From Gemmatimonadaceae bacterium (GTDB taxonomy: Bacteria; Latescibacterota; UBA2968; UBA8231), in assembly GCA_002726335.1 (NCBI GenBank), contig PBSR01000148.1, positions 1 through 12,126 on the forward strand: a DNA stretch of 12,126 nt, written 5' to 3'. The number at the start of each line of letters is the position of its first letter. Position 1 is the stretch's first letter. The notes under the pieces were generated by a model that did no database searches, was not told the DNA's origin, and worked only from the letters and a program-made list of their open reading frames with translations. The translations under genes and the position numbers were made by a program. Below are positions 1 to 7,455 of this stretch, in pieces.

Positions 1-2
1 CC

Positions 3-518
3 GCCTGGCAGAAGCCTGATGAGATCGTCTCCCGTCTGGATTTGCAGGAAGGGGCTGTCGTAGCCGAGATCGGCCCCGGGACGGGGTACTTTACTGTGCG
101 CCTGGCTGCGGCGGTGGGCCCCAAAGGCAGGATTCACGCTCTCGACCTGCAGGCGGAGATGCGAGCTGCTCTCAAGGAGCGGTTGACAGCTGCGGGGATC
201 GACCACGTGGATGTGGGTGGGTGCGGTCCGGTGGAGACGGGGTTGGAGGACGCTTCGGTGGATCTGGTCTTCCTGGCCAATCTGACCCACGAATACGATG
301 ACCTGACCGCCGGACTGCGGGAGTGTGCTCGCATCACACGGCCGGGCGGCCGCATCGTCGTGGTGGACTGGAAGGCGGAGGAGATGGACACCGGTCCGCC
401 CCTCGATCACCGTGTGTCGGAGGAGACTGTCATCGGAATCGCGGAAGGTCTCGGGTTGTCACTGTCGGCAAGTGAGACGATCCTGCCCTACCACTACTTT
501 CTGCTGTTTGGTGTGTGA
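3..518 (+). CDS. Class I SAM-dependent methyltransferase, 5'-truncated
   Basis: This is the C-terminal part of a soluble class I (Rossmann-fold) SAM-dependent methyltransferase; the substrate is unknown. The frame is open from the first complete codon, and the translation begins AWQKPDEIVSRLDL. That is the usual lead-in (WQKPDE, then a helix) before motif I in UbiE/Methyltransf_11-like proteins, so the real start lies to the left of the window. An internal TTG at 42 should not be taken as the start. The SAM-binding motif reads EIGPGTGYF, followed by an acidic strand end (HALDL) that should bind the ribose. Later motifs are DLVFLANLTHEY and RPGGRIVVVDW. The C-terminus has GPPLDHRVS and ends LPYHYFLLFGV, both typical of a small-methyltransferase subgroup. 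The gene stops at TGA 516-518 and converges on uvrA. The family is clear; the substrate cannot be inferred. Confidence 0.9.
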   Translation, partial: AWQKPDEIVSRLDLQEGAVVAEIGPGTGYFTVRLAAAVGPKGRIHALDLQAEMRAALKERLTAAGIDHVDVGGCGPVETGLEDASVDLVFLANLTHEYDDLTAGLRECARITRPGGRIVVVDWKAEEMDTGPPLDHRVSEETVIGIAEGLGLSLSASETILPYHYFLLFGV

Positions 519-533
519 GAACAGGAACGTCTC

Positions 534-755
534 TTGCGAATCACCGATTTCAGCCACATCGTGCCGGTGTCGAAGATCGACATCACGGTAGGCACCCGTG
601 CACCAAAGGTGGCGGAGGTGGACCGGACGACGACGGTGCCGAGGACGGCCGACATCCGGCCGCGGGGGATGGGCCTGGCTGTTGAACCCCCGCGCGAGGG
701 CCCGTTCCCGTCGGTTGCCCCACATCTTGGATTTCGCCTCGACGTCTTCGCCTGA
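534..755 (+). CDS. Possible small protein of 73 aa, unrecognised
   Basis: This short ORF lies between the methyltransferase stop (518) and the uvrA stop (767). It would start at TTG 534, with AGGA about 9 nt upstream, which could allow coupling to the methyltransferase. The predicted product begins MRITDFSHIVPVSKIDITVG and has a basic, Pro/Arg-rich middle. It has no signal peptide, membrane segment or motif that I recognise. Third codon positions are strongly G/C, as expected of a real gene in this genome, although GC-rich intergenic DNA can show the same. Against it are the rare start codon, the short length and a GC hairpin (661-694) inside the frame. It may be a chance ORF. Confidence 0.35.
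   Translation: MRITDFSHIVPVSKIDITVGTRAPKVAEVDRTTTVPRTADIRPRGMGLAVEPPREGPFPSVAPHLGFRLDVFA
661..694. repeat. GC-rich inverted repeat between convergent genes
   Basis: CGCGGGGG (661-668) and CCCCCGCG (687-694) form a perfect 8-bp all-G/C stem around an 18-nt loop. It lies between the convergent methyltransferase and uvrA genes, so it could slow transcription from either side. There is no T-run after either arm, so it is not a classical intrinsic terminator. It also lies inside the doubtful 73-aa ORF. Confidence 0.3.
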
Positions 756-766
756 GGTGCCGCAGT

Positions 767-1849
767 CTACACCATCTGCTTGAGGAATCGTCCGGTGTGA
801 CTCGCCTTGCAGCGGGCCACATCCTTCGGTGTGCCTTCCACCAGGACTCTCCCGCCCCCGCGCCCACCCTCCGGCCCCAGGTCGATGACGTGGTCGGCTG
901 TCTTGATGACATCGAGATGGTGCTCGATGACGATCACCGTGTGACCGGCAGCGACCAGCCGATGGAGGCAGTCCAGCAACCTTGATATGTCGGCCAGGTG
1001 CAGACCTGTCGTCGGTTCGTCGAGGATGTAGAGCACATGACCACGCCGCTGCAGCTTGCTCAGTTCCGTGGCCAGCTTGATGCGCTGGGCCTCACCACCC
1101 GACAACGTCGTCGCAGACTGACCGAGAGTGAGGTACCCCAGCCCGAGGTCATCGAGGATGGCGACCTTGGGGCCGATGGCTTTCTCCCCGGAGAAGAACT
1201 CGGCGCCTTCCTCGATGGACATGTCGAGGATATCAGCGATGGTACGGTCGTTCCACATCACCTGCAGCGTGTCGGCATTGTAGCGCTTGCCTTTACAGGC
1301 GGCGCACAGCACCTCGACATCGGGCATGAAGTACATCTTGGTGCGGATCGAGCCCTCGCCCTGGCACTCCTCGCAGCGCCCGCCCTTCACGTTGAAGCTG
1401 AAGCGGCCTGGTTTGTAACCGCGTGACTGAGCCGCGTCGGTGGCGGCGAAGAGGGAGCGGATGTTGTCGTAGAAGCCGATGTAGGTCGCCGGGTTGGAGC
1501 GGGAGTTGCGGCCGATGGGGGACTGGTCAATGGCGATGACGCGGGTGACGTGATCGATACCATCGACGGCGTCATGGTCGCCGGCCAGCGTACGGGTGTC
1601 GACGAGCTCCTTCCACAGTCGTTTGTAGAGGATGTCGCTGACCAGGGTCGACTTGCCCGAGCCGGAGGCGCCGGTGACAGCGATGAAGCTGCCGAGAGGG
1701 AACTCGACGGTGAGATCCTGCAGGTTGTTCTCACGGGCGCCGTGCACGATGAGAGCCTTGCCGTTGTCGTGTCCGTTCGTCCGCGGCGCGGCGGCAACTC
1801 GATCGTTCGTCGACCCGACAGGTACTGCCCTGTGGGGGACTCCTTGCAT
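767..1849 (-). CDS. uvrA: UvrA homologue, C-terminal part (second ATPase half), separated by a frameshift
   Basis: This frame encodes the second half of a UvrA ATPase, the damage-recognition subunit of nucleotide excision repair. The homologous part starts about residue 24 ([20 protein letters not shown]). The first 20 or so residues are an out-of-frame reading of the sequence that encodes [11 protein letters not shown] in the upstream frame. Visible elements are Walker [10 protein letters not shown] (60-68), zinc-module Cys pairs C159/C162 and C182/C185, signature [11 protein letters not shown] (249-259), Walker B with intact Asp ([12 protein letters not shown]277) and the H-loop VIEHH. I see no Shine-Dalgarno sequence before the ATG at 1849, so it is unlikely to be a separate gene. 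Joined to the upstream frame by a single 1-nt shift, the product would be about 967 aa, normal for UvrA. It stops at TAG 767-769. Confidence 0.85.
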   Translation of the reverse strand: MQGVPHRAVPVGSTNDRVAAAPRTNGHDNGKALIVHGARENNLQDLTVEFPLGSFIAVTGASGSGKSTLVSDILYKRLWKELVDTRTLAGDHDAVDGIDHVTRVIAIDQSPIGRNSRSNPATYIGFYDNIRSLFAATDAAQSRGYKPGRFSFNVKGGRCEECQGEGSIRTKMYFMPDVEVLCAACKGKRYNADTLQVMWNDRTIADILDMSIEEGAEFFSGEKAIGPKVAILDDLGLGYLTLGQSATTLSGGEAQRIKLATELSKLQRRGHVLYILDEPTTGLHLADISRLLDCLHRLVAAGHTVIVIEHHLDVIKTADHVIDLGPEGGRGGGRVLVEGTPKDVARCKASHTGRFLKQMV

Positions 1850-3666
1850 TTGAGGATCTGGCTGAGCGTACCCTGTGCAACCACCTCGCCCCCGTGGATC
1901 CCGGGCCCCGGCCCCATCTCGATGACGTGATCGGCGGCGCGGATCGTCGACTCGTCGTGCTCGACGACGACGACGGTGTTGCCGAGATCGCGCAGTGACT
2001 TCAGGGTGGCGATCATCTTGGCGTTGTCCTTGGGATGCAGCCCGATGGAGGGCTCGCCGAGGACGTAGAGCATACCCATCAGGCCGGAGCCGATCTGCGT
2101 CGACAGGCGGATGCGCTGGGCTTCGCCGCCCGAGAGAGTGCCCGATGCCCGGTTGAATGTGAGGTAATCGAGGCCGATGCCGAGCAGCAGCCTGAGTCGG
2201 CTCCGGATCTCGTTGAGGACCTGCCTGCCGGCGTCGGCCCCTTTCCCCCTGGGCTTGAGTTTGTCCATGAACTCGGCGAGTTCGTCGAAATGCAGGTCAC
2301 CAAAGTCATGTACGGTGCGTCCCTCCACCTTGAACAGCAGCCGCGTGTGACGCAGCCGGGAGCCGTGGCAGTCCTGGCAGGGGGAGTCCACCATGACGCT
2401 GTTGAGCCAGCGCTCCATGCCCGAGTTGGCCACGTCTCTCTGACGGTACCGGCGGTAGTTGCGCTCGATGTTGTTGCAGATGCCACGAAACTGTGCCTTG
2501 TGCCGCAACCAGCGTTCCTTTTTCTCCTTGGCATCCGGCGGCATCATCAGCTTGAAAGGCTTGTCCAGTCCGAAGAGGATCGTGTTGCGGACCTTCTGTG
2601 GCAGGTTCTCCCAGGGCTCGTCGAGGTCGAATTTCAGCCGCTGCGACAAGGTGTAGATGACGTGACCCCACCAGTTGTCGGGCCTGTAGGTGAAGGCCTC
2701 GCGGATGAAGCAGCCGCCGCGGATGCTGCGTCTGGTATCGGGCACCAGCAGGTCGGGGTGGGTCTTCTTGTCCATGCCGATACCGCCGCACGTGCGGCAG
2801 GCGCTCTCGGGGTTGTTGAACATGAAGAACTCGGGTGAGATGTCCCCGTAGACGAAGTGGTGGGTCCGGCTGCCGAAGTTCTTGTGGAATCTGGCTTGCG
2901 TGGTTTTGCCGACGCCGTCGAGGATGTGCACGGCCAGCAGACCGTCGCCGACGAGCAGAGCGTGCTGGATCCCCGCCTTCAGCTGCTTGTCGACGTCCGG
3001 ACCGATGACGAAGCGGTCGACGAGGACGTCCATCTCACCGACAGAGGACTCGTCCAGATCCACTTCGTCGGACAGGTCGACGACCTTGCCATCCACAAGG
3101 ACACGGCGGCAGCCCTGCTTGCGGATGTCGTTGAAGAGGGTCTCGAGCTCTTCATCGTAGTAGGGGAACACAGGGGCGCGCAGCTCGACGGTGGCGCCCT
3201 TGGGCAAGGCCATCACGGCATCGAGGATGCGCCCCGTGGTGACCACCGGCGTGGGCTCGCCCGTGCGTGGGCACTCGGCCTCGGCAACGGTGGCGAACAG
3301 CAGGTTGAGATACCCGGCGATGTCGGTGAGGGTGCCGACGGTGGAGCGCGGGTTGCGACCCACCGTCTTCTGCTCGATGGAGATCACCGGTGACAGACCG
3401 TGGACGAAGTCGACGTCGGGCTTTTCCACCTGGGCGATGAAGCGTTTGGCGTAGGTGGACAGAGACTCCATGTAGCGCCGTTGGCCTTCGGCATAGAGAG
3501 TGTCGAAAGCCAGGGACGACTTGCCGGAGCCGGACAGGCCGGTGACGACGACGAGTTGGTCTCGCGGCACCTCGAGGGAGACGTTCTTCAGATTGTGCAC
3601 GCGGGCGCCGTGGATGGCGACAGTGGCGCGGCGTTCGGTCCCGGGGCGCGCCTTCGTCCTGGCCAT
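1387..3666 (-). CDS. uvrA: UvrA homologue, N-terminal part (first ATPase half), frameshifted near its 3' end
   Basis: This is the first half of a UvrA ABC-type ATPase. About 627 residues (3666 down to about 1785) are homologous; the ORF tail to 1387 is an out-of-frame Ser/Pro/Thr-rich artefact. In order: Walker [10 protein letters not shown] (43-51); [18 protein letters not shown]; the conserved [16 protein letters not shown] loop; a UvrB-binding region (about 131-250); half a zinc module (C290/C293); C430/C433 in CQDCHGSRL; signature [11 protein letters not shown] (511-521); and the H-loop VVEHDE. Walker B reads [11 protein letters not shown], with Gly537 where Asp is expected. The upstream Cys pair of zinc module 1 is missing, which I recall from a Bacteroidetes-type UvrA paralogue group, so this may be a paralogue. 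ATG 3666 lies 2 nt after the upstream gene's stop, with GAGGA upstream for coupling. UvrB and UvrC are not in the window. Confidence 0.88.
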   Translation of the reverse strand: MARTKARPGTERRATVAIHGARVHNLKNVSLEVPRDQLVVVTGLSGSGKSSLAFDTLYAEGQRRYMESLSTYAKRFIAQVEKPDVDFVHGLSPVISIEQKTVGRNPRSTVGTLTDIAGYLNLLFATVAEAECPRTGEPTPVVTTGRILDAVMALPKGATVELRAPVFPYYDEELETLFNDIRKQGCRRVLVDGKVVDLSDEVDLDESSVGEMDVLVDRFVIGPDVDKQLKAGIQHALLVGDGLLAVHILDGVGKTTQARFHKNFGSRTHHFVYGDISPEFFMFNNPESACRTCGGIGMDKKTHPDLLVPDTRRSIRGGCFIREAFTYRPDNWWGHVIYTLSQRLKFDLDEPWENLPQKVRNTILFGLDKPFKLMMPPDAKEKKERWLRHKAQFRGICNNIERNYRRYRQRDVANSGMERWLNSVMVDSPCQDCHGSRLRHTRLLFKVEGRTVHDFGDLHFDELAEFMDKLKPRGKGADAGRQVLNEIRSRLRLLLGIGLDYLTFNRASGTLSGGEAQRIRLSTQIGSGLMGMLYVLGEPSIGLHPKDNAKMIATLKSLRDLGNTVVVVEHDESTIRAADHVIEMGPGPGIHGGEVVAQGTLSQILKCKESPTGQYLSGRRTIELPPRRGRTDTTTARLSSCTAPVRTTCRISPSSSLSAASSLSPAPPARASRPWSATSSTNDCGRSSSTPVRWPATMTPSMVSITSPASSPLTSPPSAATPAPTRRPTSASTTTSAPSSPPPTRLSHAVTNQAASAST
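1775..1795 (-). other. Frameshift site joining the two uvrA frames
   Basis: On the minus strand UvrA homology runs in one frame through TIELPPRR, then continues in a second frame at [17 protein letters not shown] -1 shift, equivalent to one missing base, restores a full-length protein. The site lies in a CCG/CGC repeat-rich stretch (gccgccgcgccgcgg), a place where an indel or a sequencing error is likely. There is no X-XXY-YYZ slippery heptamer, so programmed frameshifting is not suggested. Confidence 0.75.
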
Positions 3667-3668
3667 GG

Positions 3669-4595
3669 TCAGTCCTCGTTGTAGAAGAAGGCGAGCTCGT
3701 CGACGTCGATCTGGCTGCGAGTGGTCAGTCGTACAGGTGTAGAGACCTTATCGATGAGGCCGATGTCGGCAAGGTACTCGCAGCCTGCCACGACCTGGTT
3801 GACGTCGTGGGTGCGATCGAAGTGGTGGTCGATCGCCGTGGCCGAGCAGGCATCCCCCGCGGCTCGGAGATACTCGAAGACCGGCTTGAACAGCCGTTTC
3901 GCCTTGCGTTCCAGGTAGGCGTCGGCCGTGTCCAGCGCCTGGCCAACCGCCTTCTTTGTCTTCTTCCTGTTCAGCAGATCGGTGTAGATGACCTCGAACA
4001 GTTCCGGGTTGAGGCGCTGTCCCTGGGGAAGGACCTCACGGCCGATAATCTCGCCGGCAAGACCGGCCTCGATCTGAGCGAGAAATTCTGCTGCACGGAT
4101 GAGCCAGATCGCAGTCAGCTCGAGATCGCCGCGGGTGACGAGCCACTTGCGCGCCTTGTAGAGGTTGTAGGCGGCGCCAGCGCCGGAGCGCAGCAGCTGG
4201 AAATCGGTATCGCGCGAGCCGATGTGGTGCAGCTGGTCGAACAGGGACTCGATGGTGGGGTCCTTGGTGAACAGCAGCTTGCTCTTGGCGTACGTCGAGT
4301 GGGAGAAGGAGTTCGTCGACGCCCCCTCGATGCTCTTCTTGAAGCTGTCCCTGGGGGTGACGGAGGTGTGGATATTGATGTCGTCCACGACCAGCGACAC
4401 CCCATGGCCTTTGGTCTTCTTGTCGTCGGTGCAGATGAGGACGAGATCGATGTCGGACTTGTCGTAGACCTCGTCGTGAGAGAGGCTGCCGCAGAGAATG
4501 GCGGCGAGGATGTGCCGGTCCTGCTGGACCTGTTCGATCAGCTGGTCGAGGGCCGCTTCGAAGCGCTGGCGGGCGTTGGGGGGTCTTCTCACCAT
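3669..4595 (-). CDS. Nucleotidyltransferase-fold protein with helical and winged-helix-like C-terminus
   Basis: This 308-aa predicted cytosolic protein has an N-terminal DNA polymerase beta-like (MNT/KNTase) nucleotidyltransferase fold. The diagnostic motif is [19 protein letters not shown], with Gly36-Ser37 and metal-binding Asp48 and Asp50. The strand where a third acid is expected reads DDINIH (71-76), so the third metal ligand may be D71/D72 or may have changed to Asn74; this cannot be settled by eye. Residues about 120-250 are helical and charged. The last 60 residues ([11 protein letters not shown] to FFYNED) could be a small winged helix. The transferred nucleotide and acceptor are unknown. 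uvrA begins 2 nt after its TGA, so the two are very probably co-expressed. No good Shine-Dalgarno precedes ATG 4595; a leaderless transcript is possible. Antibiotic modification, tRNA or protein nucleotidylation, or an antitoxin-like role are all conceivable, and none is supported. Confidence 0.82.
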   Translation of the reverse strand: MVRRPPNARQRFEAALDQLIEQVQQDRHILAAILCGSLSHDEVYDKSDIDLVLICTDDKKTKGHGVSLVVDDINIHTSVTPRDSFKKSIEGASTNSFSHSTYAKSKLLFTKDPTIESLFDQLHHIGSRDTDFQLLRSGAGAAYNLYKARKWLVTRGDLELTAIWLIRAAEFLAQIEAGLAGEIIGREVLPQGQRLNPELFEVIYTDLLNRKKTKKAVGQALDTADAYLERKAKRLFKPVFEYLRAAGDACSATAIDHHFDRTHDVNQVVAGCEYLADIGLIDKVSTPVRLTTRSQIDVDELAFFYNED

Positions 4596-4648
4596 GCCGT
4601 CACGGTATGGTGTGGATCGAACACGGGCAAGACTGCTGTCGGGTCACC

Positions 4649-4678
4649 GTCCAGGTCCCGCGGGCGCGGGGCCTGGAC
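4649..4678 (-). terminator. Strong GC hairpin after korC, likely transcription terminator
   Basis: A 30-nt near-perfect inverted repeat has arms GTCCAGGTCCCGC and GCGGGGCCTGGAC, with one T:G wobble and a 4-nt loop. It starts 7 nt beyond the korC stop in the leftward direction. The position and the 13-bp GC stem fit a terminator of the suc-kor operon. No U-run follows, so it would have to act as a U-less terminator or as a 3'-end stabilising structure. It separates this operon from the nucleotidyltransferase-uvrA unit. Confidence 0.55.
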
Positions 4679-4685
4679 TGAATGA

Positions 4686-5255
4686 TCAGCCTGTCGGGAC
4701 CCGCTCCGGCAGAGATGACGTGGCCAGTTCTCGGCCAGCGGCAAGGGCCGCCAGATTGAGGTCGGCCGTTCCCGGCGGCACAAGCTCCCGCACGGACTGC
4801 TCCAGGCTCTGGCGTCGCACGATGTCGGTACGTCCAACGCCATAGCCGAGGGCTACCATATTGGCGACGATGGCCCGTTCGAAGCGATCCTGGGCGATCT
4901 GTGTGAAGGGTTCACCACAAGCCCGGTCCCGCAGGGCGACAGGCACATCGGGTACCAGTTCGCTCTCGGTGATGAGCTGACCCTCAGGGGTCAAGTCGCC
5001 GCCGTACTTATGGCATGCCAGCTGCGACATCACCACCATGAGGTCCGGCTGCGTGACCTCCGTGTAGAGGATGGGCACGTCGGCAAAGATGACCTCTGCC
5101 CGCGCGCCGCCCCCACGTGCCTCGGCGCCATAGGACTGGTTCTGCACAACCTGTCTGCCGTCGAGCATGCCGGCTCGGGCCAGCACAATACCGGCGAGCA
5201 CCACCCCTTGGCCGCCGAAACCGGCGATCCGGATCTCCTGACGTCCCTGTTCCAT
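4686..5255 (-). CDS. korC: 2-oxoglutarate:ferredoxin oxidoreductase, gamma subunit
   Basis: This is the gamma subunit of the cytosolic 2-oxoacid:ferredoxin oxidoreductase (189 aa). In this enzyme family the gamma domain helps form the CoA-binding part of the complex. The N-terminus shows the family glycine motif GFGGQGVVLAG (12-22) and then QSYGAEARGGGARAEV (40-55), both diagnostic. The length is normal. I chose ATG 5255 over the upstream in-frame ATG 5303, because that extension lies inside korB and 5255 starts directly before the conserved strand. A GGGGGAG stretch at the end of korB can serve as the ribosome binding site. The korB stop is only 4 nt upstream, indicating translational coupling. 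It is the last gene of the operon and is followed by a GC hairpin. Confidence 0.92.
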   Translation of the reverse strand: MEQGRQEIRIAGFGGQGVVLAGIVLARAGMLDGRQVVQNQSYGAEARGGGARAEVIFADVPILYTEVTQPDLMVVMSQLACHKYGGDLTPEGQLITESELVPDVPVALRDRACGEPFTQIAQDRFERAIVANMVALGYGVGRTDIVRRQSLEQSVRELVPPGTADLNLAALAAGRELATSSLPERVPTG

Positions 5256-5259
5256 GACG

Positions 5260-6051
5260 CTATCGCTCCCCCCCGGTGGTGGCGCCCACGAGTTCGCCAA
5301 CAACCCACTTGTCCTGGAGTTGCCCGGGTGAAAGGCTGGCCGCCTGGCGCAAGGGCACGGACTGGTCCTGCATGATCTCGTGCATGCGTACGGCGGAGCC
5401 CTCGCCTGAGAGCTTGCCGAAATGGACCGGGCACTGGCTCATGACTTCGATGAAGGCAAAGCCCTCGTGAGTCAGGGCTCGCTTGACGGAACGCGTAATG
5501 AAGCGCGGCTGCGCCGTCGTCCAGCGCGACACGTAGGTCGCTCCCGCCGCCTCCACAAGCCGACACAGATCAAAGGGGCGGCCCTCCGCGCCGTAGGGCG
5601 TCGTCACCGTCCCCACACCTTCCGGTGTCGTCGGCGCCACCTGGCCGCCCGTCATGCCGTAGATGCGGTTGTTGACGCAGATCACCGTGAGATCGAGATC
5701 GCGCCGCGCCGCGTGGATGAGGTGATTGCCGCCGATGGCTGAGAGATCGCCATCGCCGCTGATGACGATGACACCCGCCTGCGGCCTGGCCAGCTTGACG
5801 CCGGTAGCGAAGGCCAGGGGCCGGCCGTGTGTCGTATGCAAGGTGTCGGCGTGGAAGTAGGGGCTGGGGATCCAGCCGGCGCAGCCGATGCCGCAGACGA
5901 AGACGAAGTCGTCCATGTCGGCGCCGTCGTCATCAATAGCACGCAGGACACTGTGGGCGATGACGCCATCGCCGCAACCGGGGCAGAAGGTGGTGGCCTC
6001 GGCGCCTGGTCGCAGGTACTTCCCCATGGGGTGTTGAGTTGATGTCGTCAT
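5260..6051 (-). CDS. korB: 2-oxoglutarate:ferredoxin oxidoreductase, beta (TPP-binding) subunit
   Basis: This 263-aa subunit binds thiamine pyrophosphate and a [4Fe-4S] cluster. It carries out decarboxylation of 2-oxoglutarate with electron transfer towards ferredoxin. Cluster ligands are visible as C23 and C26 (FCPGCGDG), C57 (GIGCAGW) and C207 (SQCPVHFGK). The TPP/Mg motif is GDGDLSAIGGNHL (99-111) with VNNRIYGMTGGQ (126-137). The start is ATG 6051, which overlaps the korA stop as ATGA. The open frame continues upstream to 6246, but that part is a shadow of korA and lacks family sequence. The 2-oxoglutarate assignment rests on overall similarity to the Kor/Oor class and on linkage to sucCD; a related 2-oxoacid cannot be fully excluded. 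Confidence 0.93.
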   Translation of the reverse strand: MTTSTQHPMGKYLRPGAEATTFCPGCGDGVIAHSVLRAIDDDGADMDDFVFVCGIGCAGWIPSPYFHADTLHTTHGRPLAFATGVKLARPQAGVIVISGDGDLSAIGGNHLIHAARRDLDLTVICVNNRIYGMTGGQVAPTTPEGVGTVTTPYGAEGRPFDLCRLVEAAGATYVSRWTTAQPRFITRSVKRALTHEGFAFIEVMSQCPVHFGKLSGEGSAVRMHEIMQDQSVPLRQAASLSPGQLQDKWVVGELVGATTGGER

Positions 6052-7169
6052 GCCGCCACCGCCTGCAGTACGTCCTCGGGACGATGCAGCGTGCCGAGAA
6101 TCCGAGGGGGCAGGCCATCGACCTCCGACCGGCGTCCCACGGCTGCCTGCACATAGGGCAGCATCTGCCCGAGGTTGTTCTCCAGGACCAGCACACGTTT
6201 GGCATCCTGGCAGAGCGCTGCCAGTTCGGTGTCGGCGAAAGGCCACACGGTGATAGGGCGGATCCAGCCGACGGCCTGACCCGCCTCCCGGGCACGGGTG
6301 GCGATGGCCTGAGCGGCGCGTCCCACACCTCCCCAGCCGATGAGGATGACCTCAGCATCCTCAGTATCGCCTGAGCGGACGTCCATCAGATCGTCCCGGG
6401 CGTGGCGGATCTTGCCGCTCAGCCGGCGCACATAGTGATCGAGGGCCTCGGCGTCGACGACATTGCGCATGCCGGCCTCGTCGTGACAGGACCCGGTGAC
6501 GTGTGCCTTGAGGCCATGACCGAACAGTGGCATGGGCGCCACCTGCTCATCGAGGAAGCGGGGCGCGCCGTTGCCGTCGGCAGTGGCGACGCGGCGCGGC
6601 GTACACACCACCGTTGCCGGGATCTCGACGATCTCCCGCATGTGCCCCACGGCGGCATCGGCGAGCAGGAGCACGGGGGTGCGCAGGCGTTCGGCCAGAT
6701 CGAAGGCACGCACCGTCAGATCGAACATCTCCTGCGCTGACGAAGGCGCCAGGGCGACGATCTCATAGTCGCCGTGTGAGCCGCGGGCGGCCTGCACCAT
6801 GTCGCTCTGCGACGGAACGGCAGGGATTCCCGTAGACGGCCCCCCACGCTGCACGTCGACGACGACGCAGGGAGTTTCCGTGCTCACGGCATAGCCGATG
6901 TTCTCCTGCATGAGGCTCATGCCTGGACCGGACGTGGCTGTCATGGCCATGGCGCCCGCCCAGGAGGCACCGATGACGGCACCCATGGAGGCGATCTCGT
7001 CCTCCATCTGGATGAAGACACCGTCCCGAGGCGGCAGCTCCCGGGCCAGATGTTCGGCGATTTCCGTCGCCGGCGTGATGGGATAGCCGGCAAAGAACCG
7101 GCAGCCGGCGGCCAGAGCGCCCTCGGCACAGGCAGCATTGCCCTGCAGCAGGCGGGTTTCGGCGGTCAT
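6048..7169 (-). CDS. korA: 2-oxoglutarate:ferredoxin oxidoreductase, alpha subunit
   Basis: This 373-aa alpha subunit pairs with KorB to form the catalytic core. Family hallmarks are GNAACAEGALAAGCRFFAGY (10-29) running into PITPATEIAEHL, then QMEDEIASMGAVIGASWAG (54-72), TSGPGMSLMQENIGY (79-93) and RGGPSTGIPAVPSQSD (108-123). These segments build the 2-oxoacid/TPP pocket at the alpha-beta interface. The C-terminal third (VILIGWGGVGRAAQAIA onwards) is the transketolase C-like domain. ATG 7169 was chosen because a strong GGAGGAG lies 6 nt upstream (7176-7182) and the family homology begins here. The longer open frame to 7277 only reads through korD. It follows korD by 29 nt and overlaps korB by 4 nt. 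Confidence 0.94.
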   Translation of the reverse strand: MTAETRLLQGNAACAEGALAAGCRFFAGYPITPATEIAEHLARELPPRDGVFIQMEDEIASMGAVIGASWAGAMAMTATSGPGMSLMQENIGYAVSTETPCVVVDVQRGGPSTGIPAVPSQSDMVQAARGSHGDYEIVALAPSSAQEMFDLTVRAFDLAERLRTPVLLLADAAVGHMREIVEIPATVVCTPRRVATADGNGAPRFLDEQVAPMPLFGHGLKAHVTGSCHDEAGMRNVVDAEALDHYVRRLSGKIRHARDDLMDVRSGDTEDAEVILIGWGGVGRAAQAIATRAREAGQAVGWIRPITVWPFADTELAALCQDAKRVLVLENNLGQMLPYVQAAVGRRSEVDGLPPRILGTLHRPEDVLQAVAA

Positions 7170-7175
7170 GACAGT

Positions 7176-7182
7176 CTCCTCC
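7176..7182 (-). promoter_or_regulatory. Shine-Dalgarno sequence of korA
   Basis: GGAGGAG on the minus strand, 6 nt before ATG 7169. It fixes the korA start against the longer open frame that begins inside korD. Confidence 0.75.
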
Positions 7183-7198
7183 AGTTGGCAGTCTCTGC

Positions 7199-7441
7199 TC
7201 AAGCTGCGGCAGCGATCTGCTCGAGCCAGATCGCCAGGTCGGGGCAGTGCAGGACACACAGTGTGCAGCCGTTGCACTGCTGGCTGGCAGACGCTTCGAC
7301 GGGATGTACGCCACGCTGGTTCATGCTGTCGGCGATGCGCAGCACGTCCTGGTCACAGACGGCCAGACACAGACCGCAGCCCTCGGTGCCCTTGCACATG
7401 GCACCGTCAACATGCACGTGATACTGCTTCTTTGGGGCCAC
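7199..7441 (-). CDS. korD: 2-oxoglutarate:ferredoxin oxidoreductase, ferredoxin-like delta subunit
   Basis: This 80-aa ferredoxin-like subunit is predicted to carry two [4Fe-4S] clusters and pass electrons from KorAB to an external ferredoxin. The Cys pattern is C-x5-C-x2-C-x3-C (CKGTEGCGLCLAVC, from residue 16) and C-x2-C-x2-C-x3-CP (CNGCTLCVLHCP). The first spacing is longer than the classical CxxCxxC. The start is GTG 7441, supported by AAAGGAG at 7449-7455 with a 7-nt spacer. That Shine-Dalgarno sequence overlaps the sucD stop region, giving tight coupling. It is short compared with epsilonproteobacterial OorD, which I recall as somewhat over 100 aa. Confidence 0.92.
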   Translation of the reverse strand: MAPKKQYHVHVDGAMCKGTEGCGLCLAVCDQDVLRIADSMNQRGVHPVEASASQQCNGCTLCVLHCPDLAIWLEQIAAAA

Positions 7442-7448
7442 CTTCGTA

Positions 7449-7455
7449 CTCCTTT
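7449..7455 (-). promoter_or_regulatory. Shine-Dalgarno sequence of korD (supports GTG start)
   Basis: AAAGGAG on the minus strand, 7 nt before GTG 7441. It overlaps the last base of the sucD TGA and decides the non-ATG start. Confidence 0.75.

Noticed and set aside
1775..1795. Programmed -1 ribosomal frameshift in uvrA
   Set aside because: No slippery heptamer or downstream pseudoknot-like structure is evident, and UvrA is not known to use frameshifting; an indel is simpler.
2035..2838. Rightward open frame (267 codons) opposite uvrA
   Set aside because: It mirrors a conserved UvrA coding region on the other strand and its translation contains no recognisable domain.
3807..4685. Long rightward open frame (292 codons) opposite the nucleotidyltransferase gene
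   Set aside because: It is antisense to a gene with clear catalytic motifs, has no family motif of its own, and long antisense frames are expected in GC-rich DNA.
5256..5303. Extended N-termini for korC, korB, korA and sucC from upstream in-frame starts
   Set aside because: The extensions lie within the preceding genes or the intergenic region, lack family sequence, and the internal starts have suitable ribosome binding sites.
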